Shown here piece after piece: positions 9,405-17,637 of a stretch of 56,022 nucleotides of DNA. Where the stretch lies: NCBI GenBank assembly GCA_012729095.1, contig JAAYDU010000022.1, forward strand, positions 1 through 56,022, written 5' to 3'. How positions within the stretch are numbered: the stretch's first letter is position 1; every line of letters starts with the position of its first letter. This stretch comes from Methanobacteriota archaeon. GTDB taxonomy: Archaea > Thermoplasmatota > Thermoplasmata > Methanomassiliicoccales > UBA472. A program made the translations under genes and the position numbers. The notes under the pieces are model-generated. The model had not been told where the DNA came from. It did no database searches and worked only from the letters and a program-made list of their open reading frames with translations.

Positions 9405-9434
9405 TTATCCCCCGGGGGTATTCCCAAGGGATAA
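9405..9434 (+). promoter_or_regulatory. Palindrome in the leader of the 77-aa gene
   Basis: TTATCCC (9405-9411) and GGGATAA (9428-9434) are perfect inverted arms. CCCCCGGGGG (9409-9418) is a second palindrome nested in the left part. The right arm ends one base before the ATG at 9436 and includes the only Shine-Dalgarno-like AAGGG. It could be an operator, an RNA hairpin masking the ribosome site, or the terminator of the transporter operon. Confidence 0.5.
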
Positions 9435-9435
9435 T

Positions 9436-9669
9436 ATGAAATACGGTGCCACCACCAGGCTGAGCCCGGAAAGGGCCTTGGAGAAAGCCCAGGAATACTT
9501 CGGGAAGCTGGAGCTGGCCCTTGAAGAGGGTTCTGACAGGTACTCGCTGTTCCGCAACGATGCCGGTCACGTTCTGGTCACCATCACCACCGAGCACGGG
9601 ACCGAGCTGGAGATCGAGACCAAGGGTTTCGACCAACAGGTCAAGACATTTCTGCAGAGGATAGGCTAA
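9436..9669 (+). CDS. Small conserved-looking protein of unknown function (77 aa)
   Basis: It starts at ATG 9436 just downstream of AAGGGA and stops at 9669, giving 77 residues with an even, charged composition. An N-terminal helix (SPERALEKAQEYFGKLELAL) is followed by three predicted strands (YSLFRNDAGHVLVTITTEHG, TELEIETK) and a C-terminal helix (FDQQVKTFLQRIG). I do not recognise the family. The gene lies 50 bases after the transporter permease but is separated from it by a palindrome, so it may be a unit of its own. Its stop overlaps the stop of the convergent isomerase gene by four bases. A longer frame that runs through the permease gene out of phase is not credible. Confidence 0.65.
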   Translation: MKYGATTRLSPERALEKAQEYFGKLELALEEGSDRYSLFRNDAGHVLVTITTEHGTELEIETKGFDQQVKTFLQRIG

Positions 9670-10532
9670 CAGGTCTGGCACTCGGTGTCGCTCATCCTGC
9701 TGCGGTCCCTCAGCAGGCGGCTCCTCATCTCCGTTCCGGATATCGCGCCCTCGTCGGTTATGAATGCGGTGACCAGGTCCAGGGGGGTCATCTCGAACAC
9801 GATCTCCTTTACCTTGAGCTCCTGGGAGGAACATTCCCCCTCCACCGCGTCCATCTGCAGCACCGGGATGAGCTTGGACGTGGAGCACAGGACAACGAAC
9901 GGCTTGCCGTGCTGCTTGGCAGCCAGGGCCATGGACATTGTTCCGACCTTGTTGACCACCCCTTCCGGGCACACGCCGTCCGCCCCCGTGATAACCAGGT
10001 CGGCCTCCCTTATCTCGGTGGGGGCCATGGAATCCCGGAACAGGCAGGCCTCGTACCCTCTTTCCATAAGCTTCCTGCAGGTGATGGCGCCTTCTCCCAT
10101 GGGTAGGGACTCTGCCACGGAGACCTTGACATCTTTTGGCAGGGCCTCGATGGCGCCCATGATCGTTCCGGAGTAGGAGATCGTGACCACCTTCGCGGGC
10201 CTGTAAGATCCGACCAATGTATTGGCGATCTTTCCGGTGGCCTCGGCCTCCCTCTTCCTCAGGTCGGCCAGGAAACCCTTGATGAAGCCGTTGAACTGCT
10301 CGTCCGGTATCCGGGCCAGCAGCAGCACCTTTATCGATCCGGCCACGTTCTGAACGGGGGCCATGGACCGCTTGACATTGGAAAGGCCGACCGCGAAATC
10401 GGTCCACTCCTGTACCTTCGGCCTTTCGGCCAGTGCGCTCTGCAGCCCGTCCAGGAGCTTGTCGTAGATCTCGGAGGAACCTGACACCTGGTCGTTGGAA
10501 ACGTCGTTAAGCAGCGATGATAGCGTGGTCAT
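9666..10532 (-). CDS. eIF2B alpha-like / ribose-1,5-bisphosphate isomerase family protein
   Basis: A 288-residue member of the IF-2B family. The C-terminal Rossmann-like half has the diagnostic stretch ITGADGV, then VVNKVGT, AAKQHGKPFVVL and EMTPLDLVTAFITDEGAI. The N-terminal half is helical. Archaeal members include ribose-1,5-bisphosphate isomerase of the AMP/nucleoside degradation route and proteins that resemble the regulatory subunits of eIF2B. No Rubisco or AMP phosphorylase gene is in the window, so the choice between these is open. An AGGTG five bases before the ATG supports the start. The stop overlaps that of the 77-aa gene. Confidence 0.82.
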   Translation of the reverse strand: MTTLSSLLNDVSNDQVSGSSEIYDKLLDGLQSALAERPKVQEWTDFAVGLSNVKRSMAPVQNVAGSIKVLLLARIPDEQFNGFIKGFLADLRKREAEATGKIANTLVGSYRPAKVVTISYSGTIMGAIEALPKDVKVSVAESLPMGEGAITCRKLMERGYEACLFRDSMAPTEIREADLVITGADGVCPEGVVNKVGTMSMALAAKQHGKPFVVLCSTSKLIPVLQMDAVEGECSSQELKVKEIVFEMTPLDLVTAFITDEGAISGTEMRSRLLRDRSRMSDTECQTC

Positions 10533-10598
10533 GCGAACACCTGTGGTAAAGATGAAAAGAAGGGGTGATTGAAAAAGGATGGGGTTTTACGTTCGTTA

Positions 10599-11060
10599 TC
10601 AGGTGCAGACGACCTCATCGGAAATGCGCTCCAGCGCTCCGACCGATCCCGGGTTGTGCTCGTTGGGGTCCAGACTGATGAAGAACTCAGCGTTTCCCAG
10701 GCTCTCCCTTGCTCTCTTCAAGGAGTCTATGACCGGGCGCAGCCCGTTCCAGGAGTAGAGCACATCGAAGCCATTGAGGACCACTATGGGAAACTCGTTC
10801 TCGCTCAGGAACTTAACTATCCTGGACTCAAAGGTCTCCAGGTTCATCGGCGGTATGCAGTCGTCCTGCGGCCGGGGGGATAACCAGAATGCTGTCATGT
10901 TGTCCTTTACAGGCGCGAACTGGGCGTTCAACTGATGGGGGGAGTTCTTTGATATGTAAAGCGCCTTGCGTCCCTTGCGCAGCTCCCTCCTGAGCATCTC
11001 GTGGGTGCGCAGGGGCACCCGCTCCTTTATCATAACCAGCTTTCCTTCCTTGTCGCTCAT
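10599..11060 (-). CDS. DUF835 domain protein (third copy)
   Basis: A 153-residue protein with the same order of elements as the two DUF835 genes near 3 kb: KALYISKNSPHQLNAQF, TAFWLS, a helix (NLETFESRIVKFLSE), the core IVVLNGFDVLYSWNGLRPVI and the strand AEFFISLDPNEH. It begins with a basic segment (MIKERVPLRTHEMLRRELRKG). It lacks membrane segments. It lies 66 bases downstream of the isomerase start on the same strand and upstream of it in transcription order, so the two could be cotranscribed. Function unknown. Confidence 0.72.
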   Translation of the reverse strand: MSDKEGKLVMIKERVPLRTHEMLRRELRKGRKALYISKNSPHQLNAQFAPVKDNMTAFWLSPRPQDDCIPPMNLETFESRIVKFLSENEFPIVVLNGFDVLYSWNGLRPVIDSLKRARESLGNAEFFISLDPNEHNPGSVGALERISDEVVCT

Positions 11061-11131
11061 TTTTTTCCCTCGGTCCTATAGAGGGCCGTGAGTAGCTGTA
11101 GATGCCCCGAGATAACGGCGTCAGAGGGCGG

Positions 11132-11137
11132 AAAAAA
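11132..11137 (-). terminator. T-run after the RNase P RNA
   Basis: On the minus strand the RNase P RNA is followed after about 22 bases by GCGC and six T residues. Archaeal transcription commonly ends at such U-tracts. Confidence 0.4.
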
Positions 11138-11159
11138 GCGCTGAAAGTACGGGCCAGGT

Positions 11160-11460
11160 GTCGGGTGAGGGTAGTAGGCCCCCTTCTGTTTCAGGCGACA
11201 TTCAACTGCGCACCCTACCCGCCGGTCCTGAGCTGTCATCCCGGCTGTTTGGGCTTGCTCCGGTGGGGGGTCGCCGTTTCACCATATCTCCGGGGAACGT
11301 CCTCGCCAGGCGATTCATACTACCCCGGGGCTGTGCCGTTTCTGTGCCCTTGCCTTGGCTCTCGCCAAACCGCATTTCGCGGTCCACCTTTCTCATGGAG
11401 GAGGGACCTTCCTCAGCTGGGCCCGAAGGCCCTACCGTCAGTCGCCCTCCCTCTCCCGAC
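11160..11460 (-). ncRNA. rnpB: RNase P RNA
   Basis: Catalytic RNA that trims the 5' leader of pre-tRNAs. The ends pair as a P1 helix: GUCGGGAGAGGG (from 11460) with CCCUCACCCGAC (to 11160), eleven pairs and one A-A mismatch. Conserved elements are seen in the right order: GAGGAAGGUCC (11414-11404, the CR-I/P4 5' strand), GCACAGAAACGG, GAUAUGGUGAAACGGCG, and near the 3' end ACAGAAGGGGGCCUAC (P4 3' strand and P2). Its length of about 301 nt is usual for archaeal type A. A TATA box lies 26 bases upstream of the inferred 5' end. Open frames on either strand across it are chance. Confidence 0.88.
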
Positions 11461-11482
11461 GATCTAACTTATGAAACGGTTC

Positions 11483-11490
11483 TATTTAAA
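11483..11490 (-). promoter_or_regulatory. TATA box of the RNase P RNA gene
   Basis: TTTAAATA on the minus strand, centred 26 bases before the 5' end of the P1 helix at 11460, the standard archaeal spacing. Confidence 0.7.
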
Positions 11491-11626
11491 CACGTTGAGC
11501 AGGAAGGAGCGAACGAAGGTCGAACCCCCTTGTCTGGTGACACCATCGCTCGCCCAGCGTTCCCTTTTCTTAGGAGACGCTCATGCAAAGGTTAATAACC
11601 GCAACCTACATTCCCAAAAAAGCCAA

Positions 11627-11713
11627 GCGGGGGTAGCCAAGCATGGCCAACGGCGCTAGGTTGAGGGCCTAGTCCTTAGTGGTCCTTGGGTTCAAATCCC
11701 AACCCCCGCACCA
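11627..11713 (+). tRNA. tRNA-Leu(GAG), CCA end encoded
   Basis: A class II tRNA with a long variable arm. The acceptor stem is GCGGGGG (11627-11633) paired with CCCCCGC (11703-11709), the discriminator is A, and CCA is encoded at 11711-11713. The anticodon loop UUGAGGG is closed by CUAGG/CCUAG, giving anticodon GAG. The T arm contains GGUUCAAAUC. A TTAATAA at 11592-11598 lies upstream as a possible TATA box. It resembles the tRNA-Leu(TAG) near 41.6 kb closely in the acceptor and D arms. Confidence 0.93.
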
Positions 11714-11858
11714 TTCTTTACCATCCTATCATTTCTTGCGAACTCGGTCCGTTGCGATGATGGTCGGGTAATTACGACCTTGCCACCCTGGGGGATCGCT
11801 GGTATTCCGATCTGCGAAAGAACGATCATTTTCCGGACGGTATTAGGACGACTACCGC

Positions 11859-12089
11859 TCAGGCCTGGTACATGCAATAGTACTGCTTGTCCTTGCCCAG
11901 GGCTGAGGCCACCGCACACTCGGGGCACAGGCATCCGCGTTCGACCCTTATGCAATCGGTAGGTGATTTGCCGGACAGGCAGAATATCGACTGCCATCTC
12001 ATCTTGGCGCATATGGTAAAGGAGGGGCATTTCGGGCATACGCATTCCGAACCGTGCTTGGCTATGAGGTCTGATGTGCTCGCCGTCAT
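11859..12089 (-). CDS. Small cysteine-rich protein (DUF2769-like)
   Basis: With the start at ATG 12089 the protein has 76 residues and nine cysteines in the order C-x-C-x2-C, C, FC-x-SGKS, C, GC-x-C-x2-C and a final YYC. This spacing recalls the DUF2769 family of archaeal metal-binding or redox proteins. An in-frame ATG at 12167 would add 26 residues upstream of the likely promoter (TTAATATC at about 12117-12124), so the shorter form is preferred. No membrane segment. The function is unknown; clustered cysteines suggest a metal or Fe-S site. Confidence 0.6.
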   Translation of the reverse strand: MTASTSDLIAKHGSECVCPKCPSFTICAKMRWQSIFCLSGKSPTDCIRVERGCLCPECAVASALGKDKQYYCMYQA

Positions 12090-12270
12090 TGCAAGAAATA
12101 TCGCTTCACGCAAGATATTAACGTATCCACCCCGCGGTCCGTTTCGCGATCCTAGGAAGGTTGCCAAGGCGACTGGTCACAGGCCTTAATGCTCTCCGAA
12201 CAGAGAAGAACTTCGGACAAAGTTAATAAGGTCGAGCCATTAACGGTACTCGTCCCAAAGAGGTTATCCT

Positions 12271-13071
12271 ATGGACCTGAACGACACGATCCCCTACACG
12301 AACATGGAATGGATACAACTGATTGTGGCCCTGGCCATCCTGCTGATAGGATTCCTGGTGATCAAGATCACGATGAGAGTGCTTCGCGGAATCCTGGAAA
12401 GGACCCGCTTGCCAAGGCTGCTGGTGGATTTCCTGCTGCGCGTTTTGAACGTCCTTCTGTACGTGGTGCTGCTGCTGGCGTTCCTGGGCGCCCTCGGTTT
12501 CGAGGTCGGCTCGGCCCTTCTCGCCCTATCGGCCATCATAGGTCTGGTGCTGGGCTTCGGACTGCAGGACACCATGATGAACTTCTTCTCCGGCGTGTGG
12601 CTGGCTCTCGTCCGTCCGATAGAGAAGGACGAGTGGGTTTCCGTGAACGGCTTCTCCGGCAGGATAAATGCCATTGGCATAATGTCAACGGAGATGATCA
12701 CCGCGGACAACGTCTACATAACCCTGCCTAACAAGACCGTGTGGGGCAGCCCCATAACCAACAACAGCCGCATGCCCACCCGGAGAGTGGATGTATCGGT
12801 CGGTATCAGTTACTCCGGGGACATCAACAAGGCCATCAACGTGGCCATGGACCTCATGTCCCGCCACCCCAAGGTGCTCAAGGACCCCGCTCCCGCCGTG
12901 GCGTTCACCAGCCTGGGCGATTCGGCGGTGAGCATCGTCCTCAGGGCATGGACCAACAATGGAGACTACTGGGACGTCATGGGTGACATGACCAAGGGAG
13001 TTGTTGAGGCTTTCAACAAGGAAGGCATCGAGATACCGTTCCCCCAGTTGGACGTGCACACCAAGGATTGA
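12271..13071 (+). CDS. MscS-family mechanosensitive channel
   Basis: A 266-residue small-conductance mechanosensitive channel that relieves turgor on hypo-osmotic shock. Three membrane segments lie at about 10-30, 45-68 and 73-100. The pore-lining TM3 region (ALLALSAIIGLVLGFGLQDT) is followed by the signature MMNFFSGVWLALVRPIEKDEWV and the beta domain (INAIGIMSTEMITADNVYITLPNK). The C-terminal alpha/beta domain is complete (RRVDVSVGISYSGDINKAI and onward). AGAGGT a few bases before ATG 12271 supports the start. It is a single-gene unit with a hairpin terminator 31 bases after the stop. A distant second MscS lies at 37848-38849. Confidence 0.9.
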   Translation: MDLNDTIPYTNMEWIQLIVALAILLIGFLVIKITMRVLRGILERTRLPRLLVDFLLRVLNVLLYVVLLLAFLGALGFEVGSALLALSAIIGLVLGFGLQDTMMNFFSGVWLALVRPIEKDEWVSVNGFSGRINAIGIMSTEMITADNVYITLPNKTVWGSPITNNSRMPTRRVDVSVGISYSGDINKAINVAMDLMSRHPKVLKDPAPAVAFTSLGDSAVSIVLRAWTNNGDYWDVMGDMTKGVVEAFNKEGIEIPFPQLDVHTKD

Positions 13072-13101
13072 GAACGAAACCCCTTGATCGACACCGAGGT
13101 C

Positions 13102-13132
13102 GGTCGGGCACGGTCCCGGCCTTCCTTTTTTA
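13102..13132 (+). terminator. Hairpin and T-run after mscS
   Basis: GGTCGGG (13102-13108) pairs with CCCGGCC (13115-13121), six Watson-Crick pairs and one G-U, with a six-base loop. A T-rich stretch TTCCTTTTTTATT follows. Confidence 0.55.
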
Positions 13133-13192
13133 TTCCCTAGGATGCCGTGATACGCCGGGCATCACCAGGCTTTCATAGCAAGGCCGAATACA

Positions 13193-14557
13193 TCAAATGA
13201 CCTCGATGCAGCCTTCCAGCTCGAAGGCCGTCACGTGACGGCGGAAGCGGTCCCACTGCGCGTCCTTAACGTGAAGGAAGCTATCGAAGGTGTGCTGGCC
13301 CAGCACGTCTCGGACGAGCTCGCTCCCTCTCATATACGACAGGGCATTGCCCAGGTCCTCCGGCAACGTTCCGATGCCCTTCTCCGCGATCTGCCATCTG
13401 TCCATGGCGTAGGTATCCTCCTCGAAGGGGTCTCCCGGGTCCATGCCTTTCTCCACCCCGTCCAGCCCGGCCGCCAGCATGACCGCGAACTGCAGGTACT
13501 GGTTGCCTGCAGGGTCGGGGTTGCGATGCTCCACCCTGGTGCTGTTACCCCTTCCGGCGGGGACCCTGATCAACGCGCTCCTGTTCCTGTTGGCCCAGGT
13601 CAGGCAGAACGGGGCCTCGTAACCTGGTATGAGCCTGCGATAGGAGTTTATGTGCGAGGTCAGGATGGCGCAGGTCTCCTTGGCGTGGGCCAGGAGGCCT
13701 CCGATGAAGTGCAGCGCCGTTTCGCTCAGTCCGTACTTCCCGTCCGGATCGTCGAAAACGTTCGCGCCGTTCTCATCGACCAAGGACTGGTGCACGTGCA
13801 TCGCCGAGCCGTAGGCGTCCTCCAGCGGTTTGGGCATGAAGGTCGCGTGCATGTCGTGCTGCTTGGCGATGGTCCTGATCCCCAGCTTCATGGTGGTCAT
13901 GCGGTCCGCCACGGTCAGGGCGTCCGAATAGCGCAGGGCGATCTCCTGCTGCCCCGGGGCCACCTCGTGATGCGACGCCTCCACGTCGAACCCCATGGCA
14001 TCGAAAGTACCCATGATGTCCTTGCGCACGTCCTCCCCTCGGTCCTTTGGTATCAGGTCAAAATATCCTCCCTGGTCGGAAGGCCTGCGCTGCGGTCTGT
14101 CATCACCGTCCGTGTCAAAGAGGAAGAACTCTATCTCCGGTCCTATCTGGTAGGAGAATCCCATGTCCTTGGCCCTTTCCAGCTGCCTTTCCAGTATGTA
14201 CCGCGGATCCCCGGTGAACCGGTCCTCGCCGGTGTCCCTGGTGCTCGCGTCGTATATGGTGCATAGCAACCTCCCGGTCCTACGCTCACCGTTCAGGGTC
14301 CAGGGGTAGGTGAGATACGATCCGGCTATGGGCTTGGCCCTCATGTCCGATTCGTTCACGGTGGAATAGCCGAGTATGGACGAGCCGTCTATGTAGACGC
14401 CGTCCCTCAAAACCATCTCCAGGCGCCTGGCGGGTATGGTGACGCTCTTCACGCTGCCCAGCAGGTCGGAGAACTGCAGCTCTATGAACTTGACGCGGTC
14501 CAGGGCCACTCTCTTCAAAAGCTCCTTGACGTGGTCCTCGCTGTGTTTGGATATCAC
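13193..14557 (-). CDS. glnA: Glutamine synthetase, type I
   Basis: Makes glutamine from glutamate, ammonia and ATP; the entry point of nitrogen. The beta-grasp N-terminus (VKFIELQFSDLLGSVKSVTIP, DGSSILGYSTVNESDM) and the catalytic domain are complete: GPEIEFFLFD, the flap HHEVAPGQQEIALRY, HATFMPKP, the ATP site SAMHVHQSL and RVPAGRGNSTRVEHRNPDPAGNQYL in pieces. The adenylylation tyrosine loop of the beta subtype is missing, so it is GSI-alpha-like. The start is uncertain. GTG 14557 (454 aa) is chosen because the TATA box at 14604-14611 excludes the ATG at 14605. The best Shine-Dalgarno (GAGG) serves an out-of-frame ATG at 14569. Confidence 0.93.
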   Translation of the reverse strand: MISKHSEDHVKELLKRVALDRVKFIELQFSDLLGSVKSVTIPARRLEMVLRDGVYIDGSSILGYSTVNESDMRAKPIAGSYLTYPWTLNGERRTGRLLCTIYDASTRDTGEDRFTGDPRYILERQLERAKDMGFSYQIGPEIEFFLFDTDGDDRPQRRPSDQGGYFDLIPKDRGEDVRKDIMGTFDAMGFDVEASHHEVAPGQQEIALRYSDALTVADRMTTMKLGIRTIAKQHDMHATFMPKPLEDAYGSAMHVHQSLVDENGANVFDDPDGKYGLSETALHFIGGLLAHAKETCAILTSHINSYRRLIPGYEAPFCLTWANRNRSALIRVPAGRGNSTRVEHRNPDPAGNQYLQFAVMLAAGLDGVEKGMDPGDPFEEDTYAMDRWQIAEKGIGTLPEDLGNALSYMRGSELVRDVLGQHTFDSFLHVKDAQWDRFRRHVTAFELEGCIEVI

Positions 14558-14858
14558 GTTCTTTAAACATCGGTTCCTCGGTGAAATATCTTTTCGGAAA
14601 CACATTTATACGATGTATTTTGATTATAATATTGTCATTAATTCTATAAAATTTCGTCAGGCAGTTCACATCTGGACGCGCGCTATAATAGACACGCGCG
14701 ATCGAAAAATGAACCGTTCATTTCAAGTGAATGCCTAGGGAAGTGCGGTAGGTCCTCATGGCATTTTATCAAGGTCCCATGCCGCAAAACGATACAACGC
14801 TTCACACCGAATTCCTTTGGCCGACAAGCAGCGCCTATCGAAGGACGAAGGGACGACC
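14558..14858. other. Intergenic regulatory region between glnA and the PPDK-like gene
   Basis: About 300 bases without a credible gene. On the minus strand GTATAAATG (14604-14612) is the likely glnA TATA box. An AT-rich block lies at 14608-14650. Two short inverted motifs are seen: CGCGCG around CTATAATAGACA (14678-14702) and TTCA-TTTCAAG-TGAA (14717-14731). They could be regulator sites for nitrogen control, but no known consensus (such as GGAA-N6-TTCC of NrpR) is present. Confidence 0.4.
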
Positions 14859-17453
14859 TCAACGGAAACAGGTGAACGTCTGCTTCCGAACGTCCGAACA
14901 CACCTTGACGCCCAAGCGCCGCGCGTCGATCACCTTGATCACCGAGTCGAACGGTGCGGCATCCGGTAACAGCGAGGCGAGCCGGTTGTCCGAACCGCTA
15001 AAGAAGTCCCTGTCCAGAACGTACCCGTCCCTCTCCGGGTACACCGCGCAATAGATCATGTCCGACTCCACCAGGTCGTTGAAGAAGTGCGTGCCCAACG
15101 ATGCCTCTGGCACCAGCCCTTCATGCATGGAGATTATCTCACAGAGTATGGACACGGTGTTGATCTCCGAGAAGGAGACGGGCACGCCCATCTCAGGCGA
15201 GGTCGTCGCCCACCTGCCGGGACCGGCCAGGAGTATGGTGGGCCGTTCCCCAGGTCCGTTCAGGTGCGTCAGCTTCCCTATCAACCTGGCCACGGCGTAC
15301 CGGTCGCTCATCCTCATGCTCCCGTACACCTCTGGCACGACATAGATGACGAGATCGACGGTCACCGCCCTGCTGCTACCTATCACGTGCCCGATGGAAC
15401 TCAGCAGCACACGGTCCGGTGCTGCATCGCACGACTCCTTCAGTCCCAAGGCCCCGCCCTTGGCCTGGAACGGGCGGCATTGCAGCAGGTTCATCCTGTA
15501 ATCGTCAAGGTCGTTGAAGTTGGCGGTGAACTCCGTGTCCACCGGATGCTCGTACGCCTCCTCAAGGGTGCTCAGCATTTCCCTCATGCGGTCCACGAAG
15601 CTTCCCTTGGAAAGCAGCTCCTCGAAGGTCAGCACAAGTGAGAACACATCGTCCCTTCCGCTCTCGTGCATCCTCCTCTCCAGATCGAGGTCCCGGGAGG
15701 TGAAGATGTCCAGCGGGATGCCAGGCGCCTTCCTTACCACCTCCTCGAACGGCAGGGAGGTCAACCTGTTCTCCTTGAGATCTATCACGTCACCCCATCT
15801 CTGGGAATACCTTCCCACGTCCTCCGAGCAGCTCTCCGGCCTGCGGAGGGGCGCGTTAATGGCCACGATCCTGGAATAATCGTCGTCCACCCGGTCCACC
15901 GCCCTTGTCCCCAGCCCGAACACCAGGCGCATCATTCCCGCATCGGGGTCTATCTCCTTGCTCCAGGCGTACGGGTTGTAAGATATCCCCACGCCGGCCA
16001 CCTGGGGGAAGAACATGTCGCCGTAGACGGAACCGGAAACGCGCTGCACCAGCACGGCCATCTGCTCGTCCCTGTCAAGCAGGCCCCAGTGCGCGCGGTA
16101 GGCCAGGGCCTCCCGGTCCAGGGTGCTCGTGTACACCAGTCTCACAGCGTCCAAGAACCTTTCCAGCCTTTCCTGCGGCGTGCCCTGATTGGCCAGGAAC
16201 ACGCTCTCGTACTTTCCCGAGAACGCATTCCCGTAAGCATCCTCCAGAAGGCTCGACGAACGGACTATTATGGGAGATTGACCGAAGTATTCCAACATCT
16301 TCCTGAACTGGTCCTCTATGTCCGCCGGGAACTTTCCGGTCAGCATGCGTTCCCTGTCCTGGTCATCCATGATGAACCCGGAGGCGGGATCGTTAAGCTT
16401 CCGGCGTATCCACCAGCAGCCGTTCTGGCTTAGGTACGTGTAGTAAACGTCGGAACCTATGTAGAACGAATCATGGGGTTCCAGCCATTCCGACCATTTC
16501 GGATCGTGCTTTTTCAATATGGCCCGGGACAGCAGCATGCCCACTGACTTTCCGCCTATCAGGCCGGTCCCTATCATGCGCTTGCCGATCTCCACCAGGT
16601 CCGGGAACTCCATGTAGCGCTCTATGAGCTTCATCAGCCGGGGGTCCCTGGTGACGGCCATGCGCACCAGGCGCAGGAACAGGATGTCGCACATCCGATC
16701 GGTCAGCCGTTCCACGGCATGGGTCTCCACGAACTCCTGGGCCTTGAGGAAGCTCCTGGTCCACACGTCCTGCAGATGCGCGGAATAGTCTATCCAGGGT
16801 TGCGGCACGCCGGTGAGGACCTCCGCCGTGGTGGAGCTGTTGAGCACAGGAACGAACTCTTCCCCCTCCCATCGATGCAGCATGTACATGGTCGGAGAAC
16901 GCCGCCCATCCACCTTCAGCGGGTGAACGTAGGTCCATCCTCCCTTGGAATAAATGTCCATGACGACCTGCGAGGTCCTGTGAATGGCATCCACGGCGAA
17001 CGGGGTGTGATGATTGCGTATCAAGGCGAAATAGGCCACCGTGTCGTACGTGTAAAGGTAAGGGCAGGCGAGCATGAAGAAATTGCCCAGCATACGGTCG
17101 CTGTACCAGTCCACTGAAAGGTCGGAAAGGCAGTCGAACACGTAGAAGGCACCTTTCCCCCTCGCATCGATTATGTCCAGGATCTCCGAGATGAAGAACT
17201 CGAACCCAAGGTTCGGCTCCAGGAGATGGACCTCCGCCTGGCATTCGTCAGGAACGACCTTCCGATGATCGGCGAAGCGGAAGTAGATCAACGGCCGGCC
17301 CTGCCGCTCCGCTTCCCGGCAGAAAGGCCCTACGAACTTCACGTAATCGTCAATGGAATCGACCTGCAGGACCACGTTGTCCCCCAGAAGCACGCTTTCC
17401 AATATACTGTCCAGGCCTGGAAGGCCGGTATTGGATGTCCCCTTTTCCACCAT
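14859..17453 (-). CDS. Fusion of a KaiC/RecA-like domain lacking Walker A with a PPDK/PEP-synthase ATP-grasp domain
   Basis: 864 residues. The first 190 resemble a KaiC/RadA-like fold (TSNTGLPGLDSILES, then LLGDNVVLQVDS where GxxGxGKT would be expected, LIYFRF, GAFYVFDCLSDLSVDWY), so the P-loop is lost. Residues about 295-690 are the pyruvate phosphate dikinase N-terminal ATP-grasp domain: IGGKSVGM at 299-306, IIVRSSSLLEDAYGNAFSGKY near 400-420, and MAVLVQRVSG. The phosphohistidine swivel and PEP/pyruvate barrel domains of true PEP synthase are absent, so it is not a complete PEP synthase. It may be a phosphotransfer or signalling enzyme. It lies downstream of the surface-protein gene and upstream of glnA on the same strand, with long gaps on both sides. 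Confidence 0.78.
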   Translation of the reverse strand: MVEKGTSNTGLPGLDSILESVLLGDNVVLQVDSIDDYVKFVGPFCREAERQGRPLIYFRFADHRKVVPDECQAEVHLLEPNLGFEFFISEILDIIDARGKGAFYVFDCLSDLSVDWYSDRMLGNFFMLACPYLYTYDTVAYFALIRNHHTPFAVDAIHRTSQVVMDIYSKGGWTYVHPLKVDGRRSPTMYMLHRWEGEEFVPVLNSSTTAEVLTGVPQPWIDYSAHLQDVWTRSFLKAQEFVETHAVERLTDRMCDILFLRLVRMAVTRDPRLMKLIERYMEFPDLVEIGKRMIGTGLIGGKSVGMLLSRAILKKHDPKWSEWLEPHDSFYIGSDVYYTYLSQNGCWWIRRKLNDPASGFIMDDQDRERMLTGKFPADIEDQFRKMLEYFGQSPIIVRSSSLLEDAYGNAFSGKYESVFLANQGTPQERLERFLDAVRLVYTSTLDREALAYRAHWGLLDRDEQMAVLVQRVSGSVYGDMFFPQVAGVGISYNPYAWSKEIDPDAGMMRLVFGLGTRAVDRVDDDYSRIVAINAPLRRPESCSEDVGRYSQRWGDVIDLKENRLTSLPFEEVVRKAPGIPLDIFTSRDLDLERRMHESGRDDVFSLVLTFEELLSKGSFVDRMREMLSTLEEAYEHPVDTEFTANFNDLDDYRMNLLQCRPFQAKGGALGLKESCDAAPDRVLLSSIGHVIGSSRAVTVDLVIYVVPEVYGSMRMSDRYAVARLIGKLTHLNGPGERPTILLAGPGRWATTSPEMGVPVSFSEINTVSILCEIISMHEGLVPEASLGTHFFNDLVESDMIYCAVYPERDGYVLDRDFFSGSDNRLASLLPDAAPFDSVIKVIDARRLGVKVCSDVRKQTFTCFR

Positions 17454-17637
17454 ATGCTCTCGGATCTCCTCGAGACGTTCGGCGCGCGGCTTCGACGCCT
17501 TGCATCATTAACGATTTCTTTAATATTTCAAGTGGAGAGATGATGATGAGGAAAGCAACGAACGTCCCGGCCGCCCCGCTGGACCTGGGCGCCGAGGAAG
17601 CGCTACCGTCCTCAGCCTTGTGGGGCCATCGGTCCGT

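Noticed and set aside
11158-11595. Open frames in both directions across the RNase P RNA
   Set aside because: The RNA has conserved elements, pairing ends and a TATA box. The frames have no ribosome site or family likeness.
14859-17453. Annotation as phosphoenolpyruvate synthase
   Set aside because: The phosphohistidine and PEP/pyruvate-binding domains are missing; only the ATP-grasp part is present.
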